A stretch of 64,000 nt of DNA. Origin: Emcibacter sp. SYSU 3D8 (GTDB lineage Bacteria > Pseudomonadota > Alphaproteobacteria > SMXS01). The translations under genes were made by a program, and so were the position numbers. Shown here one piece after another: positions 57,402 to 64,000 of the stretch (positions are counted from its first letter, which is position 1; each line of letters begins with the position of its first letter). The stretch covers positions 682,001 through 746,000 of the forward strand of contig NZ_JBBYXK010000001.1 in the NCBI RefSeq assembly GCF_039655875.1, read 5' to 3'. The notes under the pieces were generated by a model, which saw only the letters and a program-made list of their open reading frames with translations, ran no database searches and was not told the DNA's origin.

Positions 57402-57668
57402 ATGAAGCCTCTGGCAAACACTCGAACCCTGGGTTCGCTCCGGCCCGGTCAGAAATGCCGCGTGATCGGCATGGCCGACCAGGCGCTCCACGCCGATCTG
57501 GAAGAGCGGCTCCTCCGCATGGGCTTCGCCGAGGACGCCTGTATCGAGGTGCGCCACGAAGGGCCTGTTGGCCGGGACCCCATGGCGGTCAAGGTGGACG
57601 GCGTCATCCTGGCGCTGCGCCGGCGCGAAGCCGATACCATTCTGGTCGAGGTCGACACATCTAGATGA
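57402..57668 (+). CDS. feoA: FeoA ferrous iron transport accessory protein
   Basis: 88 residues, SH3-like FeoA fold: LRPGQKCRVIGM, DLEERLLRMGFAEDACIEV and DPMAVKVDGVILALRRREA. It is needed for FeoB function. ATG 57402 is preferred; TTG 57381 is also in frame. The end overlaps the feoB ATG by four bases (ATGA). Confidence 0.93.
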   Translation: MKPLANTRTLGSLRPGQKCRVIGMADQALHADLEERLLRMGFAEDACIEVRHEGPVGRDPMAVKVDGVILALRRREADTILVEVDTSR

Positions 57669-59533
57669 CTCCCGGCGCTGCCTACCGCGTCGCCCTTGTC
57701 GGCAATCCCAATTGCGGCAAGTCGGCGCTCTTCAATGCACTCACGGGCGGCCGCCAGAAAGTCGGCAATTATCCGGGCGTCACCGTCGAACGGCGGGTCG
57801 GCCGGCTGCAGACGCCGTCCGGCATGGCCATCGACCTGATCGATCTGCCGGGCAGCTACAGCCTGACACCCCACAGCGCCGACGAAGAGGTCACCAACAA
57901 GGTCATTCTCGGCCAGCAGGCCGGCGAATTGCCGCCGGACGCCATTCTGTGCGTGGTCGATGCGACCAATTTGGCGTTCCACCTGCCTCTGGTGCTGGAA
58001 CTCAAGCGGCTGGGCAAGCCCATGCTGCTGACCCTGAACATGAACGATCTGGCCGAACGCGACGGCATCAGCATCAATGTGGACGCCCTCTCGAGCGAAC
58101 TGGGCATGCCGGTCGTCAGGTCGGTTGCGGTGCGCAAGGCCGGCACGGGTGAGTTGATCGACGCGCTCTCAAGGCGCCTGGCCGCACTCGGCGAACAGCC
58201 GCCGGCAGATGACCCCGCCCTTCCCTCCGACGTGCGCAGCCTGCGCCGGGAGGCCCGGCGGATCGCGGCGGCCGCCATCGAATCGGAGGGCAACGAACAC
58301 AAGATCACCCGTATCCTGGATCAGATATTCCTGAACCGCGTGGCCGGACCGGCGATCCTGTTCGGGCTGCTGTTCCTGATGTTCCAGGCCGTGTTCTCGT
58401 GGGCCGAGACGCCCATGAACTGGATCGACGCGGGCGTGGTCGGCCTGCAACAGGTGGCCTCGTCCGAAATCGCCAACCCGGCGCTGCAAAGCCTGCTGGT
58501 CGACGGCATCCTTGCCGGCGTGGGCAGCGTGGTGATTTTCCTGCCGCAGATCCTGATCCTGTTCCTGTTCATCCTGGTGCTGGAAGCCTCGGGCTACATG
58601 GCCCGCGCCGCGTTCCTGATGGACCGGCTGATGGCGGGCGTCGGCCTGAACGGACGCGCCTTCATCCCGCTGCTGTCGAGCTTCGCCTGCGCCATTCCCG
58701 GCATCATGGCGGCGCGCACCATCGACAGCCAGCGCGACCGGCTGACCACGATCATGGTGGCGCCGCTGATGACCTGCTCGGCCCGGCTGCCGGTCTACAC
58801 CCTGATCATCGCCGCCTTCATTCCCAACCGGACCGTGCTGGGCGCGATCGGGTTGCAGGGGCTGGTGATGTTCTCGCTCTATGTCTTCGGCATCGTCGCC
58901 GCACTGGTGGTGGCAGCGGTGCTGAAACGCACCATGCTGCGCGGCGAGGCCCAGCCGCTGTTGCTGGAGCTGCCCAAATACCAGATGCCGATCTGGCGCG
59001 ACGTGGCCATCGGCCTGTGGCAGCGGGTGAAGATCTTCATGCGCCGCGCCGGCGGCATCATCCTGATCTCGATGATCGTGCTCTGGGCGCTGTCGTCGTT
59101 CCCGCCGCCGCCGGAAGGCGCGACCCAGCCGCCGATCTATTACAGCGCCGCGGCGTGGGTCGGCAAAGGGTTGCAGACCATCTTCGCCCCCATCGGCTTC
59201 AACTGGGAAATATCCATCGCCCTGATTCCGGGCCTCGCCGCCCGCGAAGTCGCCGTGGCGGCGCTGGGCACGGTTTACGCGCTGAGCGGCACCGAGGACG
59301 CGGTGACGACCAGCCTGGTCGAGACCCTGCGCGGCGCCTGGACGCTGCCCACCGCGCTGTCGTTCCTGGTGTGGTACGTGTTCGCGCCGCAGTGCCTGTC
59401 GACCCTGGCGGTCGCCAAGCGCGAGACCAATTCGTGGCGCTGGACCTTGTTCATGGCGGGGTACCTGTTCGCCCTCGCCTACGCGTTCTCGTTCGTCACC
59501 TACTGGACCGCCAAAGAGATCGTCGGCCTCTAG
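57665..59533 (+). CDS. feoB: FeoB ferrous iron transporter
   Basis: 622 residues. The N-terminal G domain has G1 GNPNCGKS (13-20), G3 DLPGSYSL and an NMND-type G4. Two Gate regions follow; the first includes SSFACAIPGIMAART, and the membrane part has eight or more helices. At 622 residues it is at the short end of the family. It overlaps feoA and imports Fe2+ across the inner membrane. No feoC is present. The stop shares a CTAG with the convergent cupin gene. Confidence 0.95.
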   Translation: MTPGAAYRVALVGNPNCGKSALFNALTGGRQKVGNYPGVTVERRVGRLQTPSGMAIDLIDLPGSYSLTPHSADEEVTNKVILGQQAGELPPDAILCVVDATNLAFHLPLVLELKRLGKPMLLTLNMNDLAERDGISINVDALSSELGMPVVRSVAVRKAGTGELIDALSRRLAALGEQPPADDPALPSDVRSLRREARRIAAAAIESEGNEHKITRILDQIFLNRVAGPAILFGLLFLMFQAVFSWAETPMNWIDAGVVGLQQVASSEIANPALQSLLVDGILAGVGSVVIFLPQILILFLFILVLEASGYMARAAFLMDRLMAGVGLNGRAFIPLLSSFACAIPGIMAARTIDSQRDRLTTIMVAPLMTCSARLPVYTLIIAAFIPNRTVLGAIGLQGLVMFSLYVFGIVAALVVAAVLKRTMLRGEAQPLLLELPKYQMPIWRDVAIGLWQRVKIFMRRAGGIILISMIVLWALSSFPPPPEGATQPPIYYSAAAWVGKGLQTIFAPIGFNWEISIALIPGLAAREVAVAALGTVYALSGTEDAVTTSLVETLRGAWTLPTALSFLVWYVFAPQCLSTLAVAKRETNSWRWTLFMAGYLFALAYAFSFVTYWTAKEIVGL

Positions 59534-59868
59534 GCTTCGCCGTCCGGAAAGTGCACCGCCAGCCAGACCGTCGGCTGGTGTGGATCGGTTTCCTCGACAC
59601 GGTGGCGCGCGCCGGCCGGAATATGGCACCACTCGCCCGGTCCCAGCACCAGCATCCGGTCGTTTCCGGCGAACCGCAGTGTGCCGCTTCCCTGCAGCAC
59701 CAGCACCCACTCGTCCTCATCCGAGGTCTGCCAGTCGGTGACATGGCCGGTCGAGACGATGCGGGTGATGCGGATACCGGGCGCGGCGACCAGATCGAGG
59801 ATCTGTTCATCGGCGAGATGCGCGTGAACGTCCGCGAAAAGGTTTCCCGAGCCGAACGGCCTACTCAC
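59530..59868 (-). CDS. Cupin-domain protein
   Basis: 112 residues, one cupin barrel: TSDEDEWVLVLQGSGTLRF and LGPGEWCHIPAGARHRVEET carry the conserved His/Glu metal positions. Function unknown; it is likely a metal-binding small-molecule enzyme or sensor. GTG 59868 follows GGGCGG. Its TAG and the TAG of feoB share the palindrome CTAG. Confidence 0.85.
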   Translation of the reverse strand: MSRPFGSGNLFADVHAHLADEQILDLVAAPGIRITRIVSTGHVTDWQTSDEDEWVLVLQGSGTLRFAGNDRMLVLGPGEWCHIPAGARHRVEETDPHQPTVWLAVHFPDGEA

Positions 59869-59891
59869 CGATGCCGCCCGGCGTCACCGGG

Positions 59892-60092
59892 TCAATCCTC
59901 GATGATGCTGAGCGCGCCGGTCGGGCACGCGCTGACCGCCCAGGATACGTCGCTCTGTACTTGAGGGTCGTCGGGGATATCGGCGGATTTCAGCACCGCG
60001 TGGTTGCGTTCGTCCTTGCCGAACACGTCGGGTACGTTTTCCCAACACCTTGCCCCGCCCCGGCAAACGGCGGTATCGAGCCTGATCTTCAT
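59892..60092 (-). CDS. Short 3Fe-4S-type ferredoxin
   Basis: 66 residues with three Cys arranged C10-x5-C16...C56-Pro (VCRGGARC and SACPTGAL). The central position of the first motif is Gly rather than Cys, so a 3Fe-4S cluster is expected. Such ferredoxins feed electrons to cytochrome P450s or Rieske enzymes. None is in the window, but a flavin monooxygenase lies divergently 119 bp away. It ends 23 bp before the cupin start, on the same strand. Confidence 0.85.
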   Translation of the reverse strand: MKIRLDTAVCRGGARCWENVPDVFGKDERNHAVLKSADIPDDPQVQSDVSWAVSACPTGALSIIED

Positions 60093-60211
60093 GATGCCTC
60101 CCCTGACGCTCCGGTCATCCAAGATTGTAGGCGATCGGGCGGGCGCGCGCCAACCACGAACGCATTTCCATCGTTAGCCGTCATGCTATGCTGTTACCGG
60201 GGAGGAACAAA

Positions 60212-61660
60212 TTGGTGCGGATCGCGATCATCGGTGCGGGTGTCTCTGGGTTGTGCGCGGCCATGCAGCTGAAGCGGGCCGGCATCGACAGTTTCACCGT
60301 CTATGAACGGTCGGAGGCCGTCGGCGGCACCTGGCACGACAACATCTATCCGGGCTGCGCCTGCGACACGCCGTCGCACCTTTATTCCTACTCTTTCGAG
60401 CCCAATCCCGACTGGAGCCGCATCTGGGCGGAGCAGCCCGAGATCGAGGCGTATTTCAACCGCTGCGCCGACAAATACGGCCTACGGCCCCATATCCGCT
60501 TCCGCACGCCCATTGCCTCTGCCCGGTTCGAGGAAACCAGCAAGCTCTGGCGGCTGACGCTGGCCTCGGGCGAGGAGGAAACCGCCGATATCCTGATCAG
60601 CGGCCTGGGACAGCTGAACGTCCCGGCATTTCCCGACATTCCAGGCATGGTGACGTTCGCCGGCACGTCGTTCCATTCCGCCCGCTGGGACGCGACACAC
60701 GATCTTGCAGGCAAGGACGTGGCGGTCATCGGTAATGGCGCCAGCGCCACCCAGTTCATCCCGCGCATTGCCCCCTTGGTGAAGTCGCTGACCATCTTCC
60801 AGCGCAGCCCGAACTGGATCGGCCCCAAGGAAGACGCTGAATACACCCAGGAGCAGAAGCAGACCTTCGCGCGTTCGCCCCTGCGCCGGAAGCTGCACCG
60901 GCTGATGATTTTCCTGCGCTTCGAGTGGCTGTTCGGCAGCTTTTTCAAGGGGAGCATCCTGCGCCCCAAGCTCGAGACGCAACTTACGATCTTCATGAAG
61001 CACCACATCAAGGACAAGGCGCTGCGCGCCAAGCTGACGCCTGACTATCCGGCCGGCTGCAAACGCATCCTGTTGTCCTACGACTATTATCCGGCGCTCG
61101 CGCTGCCCAATGTGGAGGTGGTGACCGAGCCCATCGGCCATATCGACGCCAGCGGCATCGTCACCAGCGACGGCACGGCGCGGACCTTCGACACAATCAT
61201 CTACGGCACCGGCTTCAAATCCACCCAGTTTCTGTCGCCGGTCGAGATCACCGGGCTGGGCGGAGTCAGCCTGAACGAGGCGTGGCGCGGCGGCGCCGAG
61301 GCGCACCGTGGTGTCGCTGTCGCGGGATTTCCGAATTTCTTCATGCTCTATGGCCCGAACACCAATCTGGGCCATGCCTCGATCATCTACATGGTCGAGG
61401 CGCAGGTGCGCTACGTGCTGCGCTGTCTGGGGCACATGGCGCGCAAGCGGCTGCGCTACATCGATGTGCGGCAGGATGTCATGGCCCGCTACAACAGGCG
61501 CCTGCAGCGGCAGCTCAAGGACCTGGTCTGGGATGCCAATTGCGGCAGCTGGTACAAGACCAGCACCGGCAAGATCACCAACAACTGGCCGCGCTTCGCC
61601 TTCCAGTATGCGCTGGGCATGCGCTACCCGCGCTGGCGCGAATACGACCTGCGCGGCTAG
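60212..61660 (+). CDS. Flavin-containing/Baeyer-Villiger-type monooxygenase
   Basis: About 482 residues. FAD motif RIAIIGAGVSGLCAA at the N-terminus; FAGTSFHSARWD is the BVMO-like fingerprint FxGxxxHxxxW; a second nucleotide motif VAVIGNGASATQF binds NADPH. The TATGTG-like IYGTGFKSTQFL follows. It inserts oxygen into ketones or oxidises S/N atoms; substrate unknown. Start uncertain between TTG 60212 (GGGGAGG 6 nt upstream) and GTG 60215; the upstream ATG 60188 would place the ribosome site inside the gene. Confidence 0.88.
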   Translation: MVRIAIIGAGVSGLCAAMQLKRAGIDSFTVYERSEAVGGTWHDNIYPGCACDTPSHLYSYSFEPNPDWSRIWAEQPEIEAYFNRCADKYGLRPHIRFRTPIASARFEETSKLWRLTLASGEEETADILISGLGQLNVPAFPDIPGMVTFAGTSFHSARWDATHDLAGKDVAVIGNGASATQFIPRIAPLVKSLTIFQRSPNWIGPKEDAEYTQEQKQTFARSPLRRKLHRLMIFLRFEWLFGSFFKGSILRPKLETQLTIFMKHHIKDKALRAKLTPDYPAGCKRILLSYDYYPALALPNVEVVTEPIGHIDASGIVTSDGTARTFDTIIYGTGFKSTQFLSPVEITGLGGVSLNEAWRGGAEAHRGVAVAGFPNFFMLYGPNTNLGHASIIYMVEAQVRYVLRCLGHMARKRLRYIDVRQDVMARYNRRLQRQLKDLVWDANCGSWYKTSTGKITNNWPRFAFQYALGMRYPRWREYDLRG

Positions 61661-61692
61661 ATCACCCGGCCATCACGCCTACGCAGGCCGCG

Positions 61693-62226
61693 CTAGGCCT
61701 TCAGCAGATCCTTGAATTTCTGGCGCGCCTTGACGACCTTGGGCGCCACCACGGCCATGCAATAGGGCTGGCCCGGATTGTTCGCGTAATAGTCCTGGTG
61801 ATAGGTCTCGGCCGGCCAGAAAACGGTCGCCGGACGAAGCTGGGTCACGATCGGTTCGTCCCACACCTGTCCGGCGCGGGCGATGGCGGCCTCGGCCTCG
61901 TGCTTCTGCGCCTCGGAATGATAATACACCGCCGACCGGTACTGGGTGCCCTCGTCCGCGCCCTGGCGATTGAGCTGGGTCGGATCGTGGGTCGCGAAGA
62001 AAATGTCGAGGAGCGTGGCGTAGGACACCACGTCCGGATCGAACCGCACTTCCACGGCTTCGGCGTGCCCGCTCGTGCCCGAGCATACCTCGCGGTAGGT
62101 AGGATTGCTGGTCAGGCCGTCGGTATAACCCGACCGCACCGACTCGACGCCCCTGATCGGAAGAAACACGGCCTCGGTGCACCAGAAGCAACCGCCTGCC
62201 AGCGTCGCGGTTTCAATGTCAGCCAT
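61693..62226 (-). CDS. msrA: Peptide methionine-S-sulfoxide reductase MsrA
   Basis: 177 residues. The catalytic GCFWCTEAVF has C13 as nucleophile. RSGYTDGLTSNPTYREVCSG and FFATHDPTQLNRQGADEGTQ are family markers. It repairs S-oxidised Met. ATG 62226 is used; the frame extends to 62256. Confidence 0.96.
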   Translation of the reverse strand: MADIETATLAGGCFWCTEAVFLPIRGVESVRSGYTDGLTSNPTYREVCSGTSGHAEAVEVRFDPDVVSYATLLDIFFATHDPTQLNRQGADEGTQYRSAVYYHSEAQKHEAEAAIARAGQVWDEPIVTQLRPATVFWPAETYHQDYYANNPGQPYCMAVVAPKVVKARQKFKDLLKA

Positions 62227-62293
62227 GGTCCACTCCCTTGCTCGCCCGTGCGGCATTAAATCGTGCGCCGCACGGGATTTGCAAGCGCCCGGC

Positions 62294-63139
62294 TCAGCGG
62301 CCGGACATCACGTCCAGCTTCTTGTATCCGGCCGGCGGCTGAAAGAACGAAGCCTCCAGCGCCTGTTCCCTTGCGCCCTTGAAAGTGGACTCGGACTCAA
62401 GCGCGCCGTTGTCGAAGGTGCGCGTCCGGACCGGGACACCATCGATCTCCTTGAGCAGCGCCATGGAATCGTCCGCGGCCCGGCTCGCCGCCGGCATGCT
62501 CTCGAACATCCGCTTCATGAACGCCGACATGTCAAGGAACGCCGGCATGACCCGGGTGCCATAGGGGAACGCCGACGCGCCGGCGGCGCAATATTCCGCG
62601 GTCTTCGCACCGGCTTCCCACTTTTCCCAGATCTTGCACGCAATGCCGTCCACCTTGTCGGTCCGGCCGGTGGCCCGGATCTCCCGCGTCGACGGCGCCG
62701 GCGCGCCCGGCATGGCGCCGGGCGGCATGCGCTGCATCACAGCCGCGCGCTGTTCGGGAGTCAGCCGCTTCATCGCCTCGGCCATGGCCGAGTTCGCGGC
62801 GCCGGCTTGCCCGGACATCATGCTGCCGAGCCGCTTGAACGTCTGCTCGTCCATCACGCGATAGGCCTTTTCGTCATGGCTGATGATGATCATTTCGGGA
62901 CCGCGGCCCGCGGCTGCCGGATGATAGATCATCTCGGACATTCCGCCGGACTTCTGCCCGCCGCGCCCGTTCTCGCGAACCTGGGTTCTGACGAACTTGC
63001 CGTCGACCGACATCTGGGCCGTCGTCGTCGAACCGGACGCGACGTCGCGCGTCTCCATGTCGATCACCACGCCTGCATGCGCTGCGGCCGGAAAGGCCGC
63101 CAACGGCAGCAACAGGACAAGTTGACGCAAAATCCCCAT
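62294..63139 (-). CDS. Secreted DUF4412-like protein
   Basis: 281 residues with a signal peptide (LVLLLPLAAFPAAAHA). The mature part has VVIDMETRDVASGSTTTAQ, MIIISHDEKAYRVMDEQTF and DGIACKIWEKWEAGAKTAEY, resembling the DUF4412/LolA-like beta-sheet periplasmic proteins. Function unknown. ATG 63139 is preceded by GGGAGAG. Confidence 0.75.
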   Translation of the reverse strand: MGILRQLVLLLPLAAFPAAAHAGVVIDMETRDVASGSTTTAQMSVDGKFVRTQVRENGRGGQKSGGMSEMIYHPAAAGRGPEMIIISHDEKAYRVMDEQTFKRLGSMMSGQAGAANSAMAEAMKRLTPEQRAAVMQRMPPGAMPGAPAPSTREIRATGRTDKVDGIACKIWEKWEAGAKTAEYCAAGASAFPYGTRVMPAFLDMSAFMKRMFESMPAASRAADDSMALLKEIDGVPVRTRTFDNGALESESTFKGAREQALEASFFQPPAGYKKLDVMSGR

Positions 63140-63338
63140 GATCGTTCTCTCCCGTATGAAACGATGACTTCCGGCCGGAACGGGCCGCCGGACATCCATG
63201 ATCTCCATGCCATGTCGGATCGACACGGCCTCGCAACATTATAGGCAACCGCGCCCGGCGGCGCACCCCCTTGCAATTCAAGGGCTTCTGGGCAGAATGC
63301 GCGGTTCGGCCAACGCCAATGAGAGGGCTTTAACGGGG

Positions 63339-63848
63339 ATGACAGCCAAACAGATCTATACCGAGTGGCAGCAGACCGCGGTCGCCGATCCGCGGGCGGC
63401 GACGGTGCCGCAACTGGTGCACGGCATGGAACGGATCACGGCTGCCGAGGGCCCCATCCTCGAGGACCGGCTTTATGCGCTGTATTCTCGTGCCGGCGAC
63501 CTGGGCCGCATCTACGACCATACACGGCGCCGCTTTACCACCGCGCTCGCCCATGCAAAGAGCGAGGGCATCCTGGCCATCGAGATCGAGACATTCGGCG
63601 ACAACGAGGAAAAGGTGATCCGGCTGCCCGGTCAACCGCAGGTGATCGTCCGCAGCCGGGGGTCGCGCACCCTGCATGAGGTGCCGGCGTCGGAGCTGGC
63701 CGAGGTGATGATGGAAATCCGCGTCAACCACGACCTGATTTCCCGCGAGGAGCTGTTCAGGGCGGTGCTGGAGGAATATGAGCTCAAGCGCCTTACCCAG
63801 GCCACCGAGAATCGTCTGAACGATATCCTCAAGACCTGGCTCGCCTGA
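63339..63848 (+). CDS. Stand-alone DUF3320-like protein
   Basis: 169 residues. The region VHGMERITAAEGPILEDRLY followed by RIYDHTRRRFTTALAHAKSE is like the DUF3320 domain, usually found at the C-terminus of very large helicase/nuclease proteins. Here it is encoded alone with a further predicted helical tail. The family call is tentative. ATG 63339 follows ACGGGG. No nuclease or helicase neighbour is seen before the window end. Confidence 0.6.
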   Translation: MTAKQIYTEWQQTAVADPRAATVPQLVHGMERITAAEGPILEDRLYALYSRAGDLGRIYDHTRRRFTTALAHAKSEGILAIEIETFGDNEEKVIRLPGQPQVIVRSRGSRTLHEVPASELAEVMMEIRVNHDLISREELFRAVLEEYELKRLTQATENRLNDILKTWLA

Positions 63849-63938
63849 CCGGAAAAGTCTGTTCGCGCGTTGGCGCTCATGCTACCCCCACAGTGACTGG
63901 CAAAACCTGCTACTGGTCGCAGGCTAAAGGGGGCGAAT

Positions 63939-64000
63939 ATGAACGGTACAACGGCGTTGAATCTTATCCGGCGGCTGGGCGGCATCTGCCTTGCCATCCT
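63939..64000 (+). CDS. Start of a truncated ORF at the window edge
   Basis: ATG 63939 behind AAGGGGGCGA opens a frame to the window edge; the first residues NGTTALNLIRRLGGICLAI suggest a signal peptide or membrane helix. The rest lies outside the window. Confidence 0.6.
   Translation, partial: MNGTTALNLIRRLGGICLAI

Overview
The window is a high-GC, gene-dense stretch of chromosome from a Gram-negative bacterium, most likely an alphaproteobacterium. The basis is three sphingomonad-style TonB-dependent receptors, an RND efflux pair, bacteriophytochrome-type histidine kinases with an Rcp1-like receiver, a THI-box before thiC, NAD-malic enzyme, and palindromic intergenic repeats of the GTCATCCCCGCG type. 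I do not recognise the species. I see no rRNA, tRNA, IS element, prophage or CRISPR array. Most genes are housekeeping or catabolic and lie in units of one to three genes on either strand.

Layout. 1-9.3 kb: a TPR/2-oxoglutarate oxygenase protein, acyl-CoA synthetase, malic enzyme, cupin, luciferase-like (LLM) oxidoreductase, sulfotransferase, and a TPP-dependent E1 alpha/beta pair closed by a terminator. 9.4-16.2 kb: a lipoprotein cytochrome c/quinoprotein, then a minus-strand signalling operon (PAS histidine kinase, single-domain receiver, hybrid kinase). 16.4-18.9 kb: D-aminoacylase-type amidohydrolase and TenA. 19.2-32.1 kb: three tandem TonB-dependent receptors, each with its own strong terminator, followed by an RND adaptor and pump. 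32.1-39.7 kb: spermidine-synthase-like protein, an overlapping operon (SnoaL-like, small Cys protein, serine hydrolase), a PRISE-type reductase, an isopropylmalate-dehydrogenase-family enzyme, a small membrane protein, and a divergent CoA-transferase/HMG-CoA lyase pair. 39.8-46.9 kb: a large Pro/Ala-rich secreted protein, a small secreted protein, an LLM enzyme, a DMT transporter, a TIGR02587/TIGR02588 pair and TrmO. 47-50.3 kb: thiC behind a TPP riboswitch, and a PadR regulator of the NfeR/YqjI type with a DUF2218 gene behind a double palindromic operator. 50.4-57.2 kb: an MtnA-aldolase unit (probable DHAP shunt), VOC protein, small membrane protein, Dtd, MBL hydrolase, a CrtC/AttH-like protein, pirin, and a small secreted protein. 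57.4-64 kb: FeoA-FeoB, cupin, 3Fe-4S ferredoxin, flavin monooxygenase, MsrA, DUF4412-like protein, a stand-alone DUF3320-like protein and a truncated ORF.

Themes. Metal uptake and control recurs: TonB receptors, FeoAB, and the NfeR-like repressor. Thiamine metabolism (riboswitch-thiC, TenA) can supply the TPP that the E1 enzyme needs. CoA ligase, CoA transferase, HMG-CoA lyase, flavin monooxygenase, LLM oxidoreductases, PRISE reductase and SnoaL-like proteins together suggest breakdown of terpenoid, steroid or aromatic compounds; that is inference. The items most worth following up are the NfeR-DUF2218 unit with its double operator, the leader motifs shared by the TonB receptors, the MtnA-aldolase unit, and the 820-residue Pro/Ala-rich protein with a duplicated helix.
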